This document shows, piece after piece, positions 6,797 to 11,279 of a stretch of DNA of 11,279 nucleotides. Both the position numbers and the translations under genes were made by a program. Origin of the DNA: CAYMUR01 sp964393615 (GTDB lineage Bacteria; Planctomycetota; Planctomycetia; Pirellulales; Pirellulaceae); contig CAYMUR010000116.1 in the NCBI GenBank assembly GCA_964393615.1, forward strand, positions 1 through 11,279. Direction: 5' to 3'. Every line of letters starts with the position of its first letter. Position 1 is the first letter of the stretch. The notes beneath the pieces are model-generated. The model was not told where the DNA came from. It worked only from the letters and a program-made list of their open reading frames with translations, and did not search any database.

Positions 6797-6937
6797 ATGA
6801 GCAATGCAGTACGCTCCTGGCGTCTGGATNNNNNNNNNNTGACAACGGCCGAGGCAGAAAAATTTTTGAAACTGGATGAATTTGGCAAAGGTCAAGCACC
6901 TCGAAGACGAGCTAGATCTTCAAAGAATCGGGGATAG
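6797..6937 (+). CDS. Candidate small basic-tailed protein interrupted by the N gap
   Basis: The ATG at 6797 follows GGAGAGGA (6783-6790) with a six nt spacer, a very good SD. The frame reads MSNAVRSWRLD, enters the ten N, and with the gap taken literally resumes as TTAEAEKFLKLDEFGKGQ and a basic tail (APRRRARSSKNRG) before TAG at 6935-6937. The last 46 nt overlap the 3' end of aroA on the opposite strand. The N-terminal part and the piece after the gap look protein-like, but I cannot name a family, and the frame across the gap is unproven. It is one of two plus-strand candidates in an otherwise one-strand window. It may be a real small protein or chance. Confidence 0.3.
   Translation: MSNAVRSWRLDXXXXTTAEAEKFLKLDEFGKGQAPRRRARSSKNRG
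6830..6839. other. Assembly gap (10 N)
   Basis: Ten consecutive N. A round number such as ten usually marks a scaffold join of estimated or unknown size, so distances and reading frames across this point are unreliable. Confidence 0.95.
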
Positions 6938-8193
6938 GTTTTTGCAGTACAGCCAGGGTTGGTAATGGTGATGCCCGGGTGACATAAACCTACCAGGGCA
7001 AAGCTCATGGCCATACGATGATCGTTATAAGTTTCGATGGTTGCGCTACGCAGGGGGCCCGGAGTGATCTTCAACCCGTCGGGGAATTCAACAACGTCGG
7101 CTCCTAGCTTGCGCAGTTCCCGGGACAGGTCACTGATGCGGTCCGTTTCTTTGTGTCGAATATGCTCCACGCCGTGGATCGTGGTGGGACCATCGGCGAA
7201 CAATGCGACCGCGGCGAGCGTCAGGACCGTATCGCTAATGTCATTCATGTTGACGTCGATTCCGCGAAGGTTTACGCCCGTCACTTGAATGCCGTCTGGT
7301 TTTTGCTCGACATGGCACCCCATTTGTGCCAGGCATTCACAAAACCGTACGTCACCCTGGATGGCTGTGGTCGTAAGGTTTTTGACAAGGACAGTTCCAT
7401 GGGTGATCGCAGCGGCTGCCCAAAAATAACTCGCCGCTGAGGCATCTGGTTCGATCAATAGGTCAGTGGCCTGGTACGTGTGGTGTTTCTCAAATCGAAA
7501 CTCAGTCAGATCATTATAGGAAACGTTTACACCAAAATGTTGCATGACAGCCAATGTCATTTTGACGTAAGGTTGTGAGACCAGGGTCCCCTCCACGCGG
7601 AGGACAGTGTCAGTCTGAGTGCAAGGGCATACCATTAGCAGGGCGCTGAGAAATTGACTGGAAATATCGCCACGGACCGTAGCGGTTCCTCCTGGCAGTC
7701 CATTACCTCGGACCATGACAGGGGGACACCCTGTTTCCTGTTCACAGGAAGTGGAGCCGCCCAGCTGGTTCAAGGTATGCAGCAGATCTTCGATAGGTCG
7801 TTCTCGCATTCGTGCAATACCATCCAGGCGATACGTGTCATGCCCCAAGGTCACGAGCGCTGTCAAAAAACGAATGGTGGTCCCGCTGTTGGCTACGAAT
7901 AGGTCGCTGGATCCCTGGGTAGGTAAATGCCCAGAACCTCCTTCGATTTCCAAGTAAGCTGCGGAAAGGTCCGCAGCGATACGAAATCCCAGTCGTTGCA
8001 AGGACGCAACCATGACCTGAGTATCTTCGCTGTCGAGAACCCCGTGTAGTTTCGAAGTACCTTTGGATAATGCAGCACAGACTAAAGCCCGGTTAGTAAT
8101 GCTTTTGGAGCCGGGCGGCTGAATCGAGCCGCGGATCGGACCGCTTGGCTCAATCGTAATGTGTTCAGGGTGTTGCAGGTCGCCAGATATCAA
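6892..8193 (-). CDS. aroA: 3-phosphoshikimate 1-carboxyvinyltransferase (EPSP synthase)
   Basis: A 433 aa cytosolic enzyme of the shikimate pathway. It joins phosphoenolpyruvate and shikimate-3-phosphate to give EPSP, the precursor of chorismate and the aromatic amino acids. The two-domain fold is complete. Visible motifs are PPGSKSITNRAL (Lys30), the PEP-loop ANSGTTIRFL (101-110), RERPIEDLL, GDISSQFLSALL, the catalytic Asp321 region (NDISDTVLTLA), RHKETDRI (Glu349), YNDHRMAM (Arg393) and CTAKTYP (Lys418). The PEP loop has NSGTTIRF where E. coli has NAGTAMRP, so glyphosate behaviour cannot be assumed. No ATG or GTG lies between the in-frame TAA at 8220-8218 and the first conserved residues, so the TTG at 8193 is the best start; its SD is weak (GACGAG, 9 nt spacer). 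Flanking spacers suggest a single-gene unit. Function is near certain; the start is not. Confidence 0.96.
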   Translation of the reverse strand: MISGDLQHPEHITIEPSGPIRGSIQPPGSKSITNRALVCAALSKGTSKLHGVLDSEDTQVMVASLQRLGFRIAADLSAAYLEIEGGSGHLPTQGSSDLFVANSGTTIRFLTALVTLGHDTYRLDGIARMRERPIEDLLHTLNQLGGSTSCEQETGCPPVMVRGNGLPGGTATVRGDISSQFLSALLMVCPCTQTDTVLRVEGTLVSQPYVKMTLAVMQHFGVNVSYNDLTEFRFEKHHTYQATDLLIEPDASAASYFWAAAAITHGTVLVKNLTTTAIQGDVRFCECLAQMGCHVEQKPDGIQVTGVNLRGIDVNMNDISDTVLTLAAVALFADGPTTIHGVEHIRHKETDRISDLSRELRKLGADVVEFPDGLKITPGPLRSATIETYNDHRMAMSFALVGLCHPGITITNPGCTAKTYPRFFEDLARLRGA

Positions 8194-8671
8194 GTGGTGT
8201 ATCTCGTCGAAGTTAAATTACATCAGGATGCAAGTATGGAACATGAAGCCTAGTGAACCGCAACGGGTGACCTACTGGGCTGAATCCAGGGAGGGTCCGT
8301 CATTCGATAATGGTGTGGGATGCACTGGCCAAACCACCCTCTCAGTCTGTGGCGGGGAGGATTGTTCAGTTCAGGCCATCCTTGTATTTTACACGTTGTC
8401 TTTTCCGGTTGAAATCTCACTTGGTGGATTATCATTCAGGACAACTTAGATTCAAGGCAAGAGATTTTGCAATTTTGAAGGTGGCCTTTGCCATCTGAAA
8501 CAGGTGTTGTTTTCATTGGATTACCACTTTTGTTGAAGTTTGTCATGCATCTAATAAGTCTTTTTCAACAACATGCCACGGTAGAATAGGCGAACTATGC
8601 CGTGTGGTTATCTGCAATCAAATGCTAGGCGAATACTTTCGTACTTTCGGTGATAGAAATTTTGGACGTTG
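8194..8671. other. Long spacer upstream of aroA
   Basis: These 478 nt between the phosphodiesterase gene and aroA contain no credible gene. The open frames here are short, lack an SD and show no domain. A stem with arms CACGG-TAG and CTA-TG-CCGTG (about 8576-8604, two nt bulge, ten nt loop) lies about 70 nt past the phosphodiesterase stop; without a T run it is at best a weak terminator. A perfect direct repeat TACTTTCG x2 sits at 8634-8649. The rest is featureless and becomes AT-richer near 8500-8570. Confidence 0.45.
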
Positions 8672-9943
8672 CTAACCAAGTTTACGGCGCAAAAAATCTT
8701 TCAGCTGGCGCATGTCATGGGGAGGATCGCTCGTGACGATGACGGGACCATCGTTAGCAGCAGGATGCAGGCCGTGGCTGCCACAGACCAAGGTGGGATC
8801 GAGCGGGATCACGTCCATCCGGTAGCGAAAGCCGAGGTGTTTTTGTAAGAGGCGAGACGCGGCTCGGAATTTTGATGTCATGAACAATTCACACGGATCA
8901 TAACCTGGCTTGCGGTGAATGTCGACGGTGCGTGCAAAGTCGGGAGCATTTCGGTTTGTCAGCCAGTAATAGTAGACAAACCAGGCGTCTGGTTGTGCCA
9001 AGGCGATTAAATCCCCAGATCGTGGGTGGTCTAATTCGATCTCAGCAGGTTCTACCACTGCATCGACTCCTTCTAGTTGTTCTACTGCAGCGCGCACTTC
9101 GGACCGATTGGCACCTTGGATGTACAGGTGAGCCAATTGATGGTCAGCCACGGCAAATGCCTGGCACTCGAGTGGCATTAGCATTTCACCGAATGGACCC
9201 TCACGGACCGTTAGCCAGCCGGCACGCCGTAGTTCTTGATTGATCATGATCGGTCGGGAGACCGGCACCAGGCCATATTCAGAGACGATGATGACTTCGG
9301 CGCCAATGTCATCTGCGGCGTCGATTACCAAGCCGACACAAGCGTCAACTTCTGCGACCCGTGTTGGCGATTGTTCTGTAAAACGTTGAAAGTCATAGTC
9401 AAGATGGGGCAGGTATACTAGCGTAAGGTCTGGCTGTCGCTCGCGCATGACGATTTGGGTGGCACGGGCGATCCATTCTGAAGAGGCTAGCCCGGCTGCG
9501 GGTCCCCAGAAAGCGGGGAACGGGAACCGGCCAAGCCGATCTTGTAGCTGACAATTTGTGTTATCCATGATGTCAAATGCCTTGGATCCGTCGCAGCCGT
9601 AATGTGGCTTGGGAGTGACCGACCAATCGACAGGGGCCCCTTGATTGAACCACCAAAACATTTTTGCCGTGCGCACGTCCTCGTAGATTTTGTCACCTTG
9701 AATTAACGAGTTCGATTGTTGCCAAAAGCGGACTTCCCCATTCTCGCGCGAATACCATCCATTACCGACAATTCCATGCTCGTTGGGAGAAAGCCCTGTG
9801 AGCATCGTGGCTTGGGAAGTACAGGTAACAGCGGGCAGGGGGCTTTGTAGAGGTTGGGGATTACCCAGCTGAGCAATCCTGGGAGCGTTCCTGGCCCAAT
9901 GAGGTGTTAATCCGGCAACGTTGATTAGGCAAATTTTATTCAT
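8672..9943 (-). CDS. Type I phosphodiesterase / nucleotide pyrophosphatase family protein (ebo-associated type)
   Basis: A 423 aa alkaline-phosphatase-superfamily protein with no signal peptide. The likely nucleophile is Thr40 in PAVTCTSQATMLTG (37-50), followed by SPNEHGIVGNGW (52-63). It also has YLPHLDYDFQRF (177-188), SEYGLVPVSRPIMIN (221-235), DHPRSGDLIALAQPDAWF (305-322), ARTVDIHRKPGYDP (337-350) and GSHGLHP (388-394). From memory, this set of motifs (INVxGLTP start, FWQQSN, HRKPGYDP, GSHG) is that of the phosphodiesterase often found in ebo clusters, one of which is needed in cyanobacteria to export a scytonemin precursor. The other ebo genes are not in this window. Positions that are Asp/His metal ligands in classic members are changed here (AGL for DGL; SEY for SDH), so catalysis is uncertain. 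The substrate is unknown. The start is ATG at 9943-9941 with a weak SD. The nearest neighbour is the sialidase-like gene, 172 nt upstream. Confidence 0.88.
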   Translation of the reverse strand: MNKICLINVAGLTPHWARNAPRIAQLGNPQPLQSPLPAVTCTSQATMLTGLSPNEHGIVGNGWYSRENGEVRFWQQSNSLIQGDKIYEDVRTAKMFWWFNQGAPVDWSVTPKPHYGCDGSKAFDIMDNTNCQLQDRLGRFPFPAFWGPAAGLASSEWIARATQIVMRERQPDLTLVYLPHLDYDFQRFTEQSPTRVAEVDACVGLVIDAADDIGAEVIIVSEYGLVPVSRPIMINQELRRAGWLTVREGPFGEMLMPLECQAFAVADHQLAHLYIQGANRSEVRAAVEQLEGVDAVVEPAEIELDHPRSGDLIALAQPDAWFVYYYWLTNRNAPDFARTVDIHRKPGYDPCELFMTSKFRAASRLLQKHLGFRYRMDVIPLDPTLVCGSHGLHPAANDGPVIVTSDPPHDMRQLKDFLRRKLG

Positions 9944-10115
9944 GCACGAAGCTTCAAGAAAGGCTGTCCTGTGCAGTGATTCTCGGTGGTCCTGCCGAAG
10001 AAAATGGACGGTCAGCAGTCGTTCATCGCTTCGAGCCAGGCCGGTTGGGAATGGGGGGAGTAATGTTGGCCACTGTGACCGATGATTTGCTGCCGAAATA
10101 GCCTATAACGTTGTT

Positions 10116-11183
10116 TCAGTTGTGGATTTGTAAACGCGTCCAGCGAATTCCGCAGACACCATTTTCGACACACCAATGCGTTGCCAGTAGCGTTTGGTCA
10201 TCGAGCCGAACGGCCATTGGATAACCGAACTGGATTTGTGAAATTTGTTCGTTGCTACTCATTTCCTCATTCCAGTGGAAACTTGATTTTGCATCCCACA
10301 TGGTCCCTTCGTACTCGATGTTCCAGTGCGTGTCGTTAGCGCGGACCAAGCACATGCGGACGCCCTGTTCTCCAAATCGTCGATTGTACAGAATGCAAAA
10401 GCGGTCTTCTTCCAGCCAGATAGGGGTCATTGTTTGACCCTGGACGCCGGTAGCAAGCGGATCGCTCCAGGTGAGTCCTCCGTCGTTGGAAAAACTGATG
10501 GCGTTGTCGAGGTCAGCATCGTTTTGGAAATCCTGTCTCCAGGCAATGGCGATCAGGCGATTTGGTTGAAATTCAATCAGCTTCTGTTCGAGATATCCTA
10601 TTTTTTTTTCGCGATGCTCGAAGACAGTGTGCATGTCTGGCCATGTCCTGCCTTCGTCGGCACTTTCAAATACAACCACTTTTTCACCATAAAGCTCTCC
10701 GTGATGGGTTGCTGCCGGAGCTAACCAACGTCCGTCGTGTGTGACCACGATAGGATTGGATATTTCATAGGGTCCTGGCAGTTGAGCGGGTATGATTTGG
10801 GGGTCGGACCAAGTTTCTCCCTTGTCCTCAGAACGACATAGGATGGGTTCACTACGGATCGTTCGAGACCGCCCCTCTTGCATTTCACGGTAGTCTCGCT
10901 GCCCGTAGGCAAGGATTGTTCCGCTAGCTGTGCGACTTAGCCGTAGGTGATTAGTACTGAATGGTTGGCTGACGCGGTCTAGAATGACAGTAGGTTGACT
11001 CCAGGTACGTCCACCGTCTCGCGAGCGGCGGCACTGGGTGCCGCCGATGGCATGGGCACCTCCCCCAGCACTGAACCCACAAAGGATGTCCTGATCGTTG
11101 AGGCGAACAAGAGTGGCGAATGCGGAATCATTTTGATCGACAAGTCCGGACTCGTTAATTTCAATTTGTGGTTGACTTGGCAT
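10116..11183 (-). CDS. Sialidase-like BNR / Asp-box beta-propeller protein
   Basis: A 355 aa protein predicted to form a six-bladed propeller of the sialidase superfamily. Four Asp boxes (SxDxGxTW) are evenly spaced: SRDGGRTW (54-61), SEDKGETW (118-125), SADEGRTW (174-181) and SNDGGLTW (232-239). The ending (THWCVENGVCGIRWTRL) is typical of the planctomycete/Bacteroidota 'exo-alpha-sialidase' annotated group. It has no signal peptide or membrane segment, so it should be cytosolic, unlike classical secreted sialidases. The N-terminal FRIP motif with the catalytic Arg of true sialidases is not recognisable, so activity on sialic acid is doubtful; another glycoside or a non-catalytic role is possible. 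The start is the ATG at 11183-11181, with only a weak purine stretch upstream. It is separated from the phosphodiesterase by 172 nt, so co-transcription is possible but not shown. Confidence 0.85.
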   Translation of the reverse strand: MPSQPQIEINESGLVDQNDSAFATLVRLNDQDILCGFSAGGGAHAIGGTQCRRSRDGGRTWSQPTVILDRVSQPFSTNHLRLSRTASGTILAYGQRDYREMQEGRSRTIRSEPILCRSEDKGETWSDPQIIPAQLPGPYEISNPIVVTHDGRWLAPAATHHGELYGEKVVVFESADEGRTWPDMHTVFEHREKKIGYLEQKLIEFQPNRLIAIAWRQDFQNDADLDNAISFSNDGGLTWSDPLATGVQGQTMTPIWLEEDRFCILYNRRFGEQGVRMCLVRANDTHWNIEYEGTMWDAKSSFHWNEEMSSNEQISQIQFGYPMAVRLDDQTLLATHWCVENGVCGIRWTRLQIHN

Positions 11184-11279
11184 GCGTAGTTCTCTGGGGT
11201 TTCGTGATACAAGACGCGGTGAATTTGAAGAATGAATGCCTTGAAGGGCTATGTCACGACTGATCCCGTTTGTGGGTCA
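11184..11279 (-). other. Right edge: leader of the sialidase-like gene and possible end of another minus-strand gene
   Basis: Two minus-strand frames are open from the right edge and stop within it: one reads DPQTGSVVT and ends at TAG 11251-11249, the other THKRDQS and a TGA. Either could be the C-terminus of an upstream gene, but nine or fewer codons are too little to identify anything. Confidence 0.2.

Larger units (their letters stand above)
6523..6891. other. Spacer between aroA and the glycosylase gene, with an assembly gap
   Basis: This 369 nt interval includes ten N. No minus-strand gene is supported, and no clear terminator hairpin follows aroA. The plus-strand ORF at 6797-6937 crosses the gap. 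Because the true gap length is unknown, a small gene could be partly hidden here. Confidence 0.45.

Noticed and set aside
6700..6888. 62-codon minus-strand ORF across the N gap just after aroA
   Set aside because: TTG start without SD, frame across the gap unknown, no recognisable sequence.
8634..8649. Direct repeat TACTTTCG x2
   Set aside because: One 8 bp tandem pair is too short and isolated to support a regulatory or mobile-element interpretation.
10326..10724. 132-codon plus-strand ORF
   Set aside because: It is antisense to the sialidase-like gene, whose Asp boxes cover the same DNA, and it shows no protein family features.
1..11279. Mobile elements, CRISPR arrays, tRNA/rRNA genes, defence islands
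   Set aside because: No transposase, integrase, regular spaced repeats, tRNA arm motifs in the spacers, or defence-type domains were found on either strand.

Overview
The window looks like an ordinary chromosomal stretch from a bacterium, most likely a member of the Planctomycetota (Pirellulales or Planctomycetales type). Four things point there: a secreted DUF1080 protein, a 'zinc ribbon + one membrane helix' protein of unknown function, a sialidase-like BNR protein, and loosely packed genes with long spacers and weak Shine-Dalgarno (SD) signals. This placement is inferred from gene content only. GC looks close to 50 percent by eye. A run of ten N at 6830-6839 shows that the sequence is a draft scaffold.

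All eight confident genes are on the minus strand, so they read from right to left. Near the right edge lies a cytosolic-looking BNR/Asp-box sialidase-like protein (10116-11183). Next come a divergent alkaline-phosphatase-superfamily phosphodiesterase (8672-9943), of the type I associate with ebo clusters, a 478 nt spacer, and aroA (EPSP synthase, 6892-8193, apparent TTG start). A 369 nt spacer containing the assembly gap follows, then a family 5 uracil-DNA glycosylase (5845-6522). After it lies a zinc-ribbon/transmembrane protein with four 12-residue helical repeats (4305-5486), then a 414 nt spacer. Then come a membrane acyl desaturase (2883-3890, GTG start with a strong SD) and, 36 nt further on, a fusion of a TrhO-type tRNA uridine hydroxylase with an RluA-family pseudouridine synthase (1029-2846). 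Last is a secreted DUF1080 protein that runs off the left edge (2-733).

Only the desaturase and the fusion gene are close enough to suggest an operon. The others look like single transcription units. The genes cover unrelated tasks: aromatic amino-acid synthesis, uracil repair, lipid desaturation, RNA modification and glycan-related functions. I see no defence system, mobile element, CRISPR array, tRNA or rRNA. I do not see one coherent new system. The points most worth a second look are the two-activity RNA-modification fusion, the phosphodiesterase with unusual metal-ligand positions, the repeat protein, a 12 bp palindrome abutting the glycosylase start codon, and two small plus-strand ORFs with good SD sequences.
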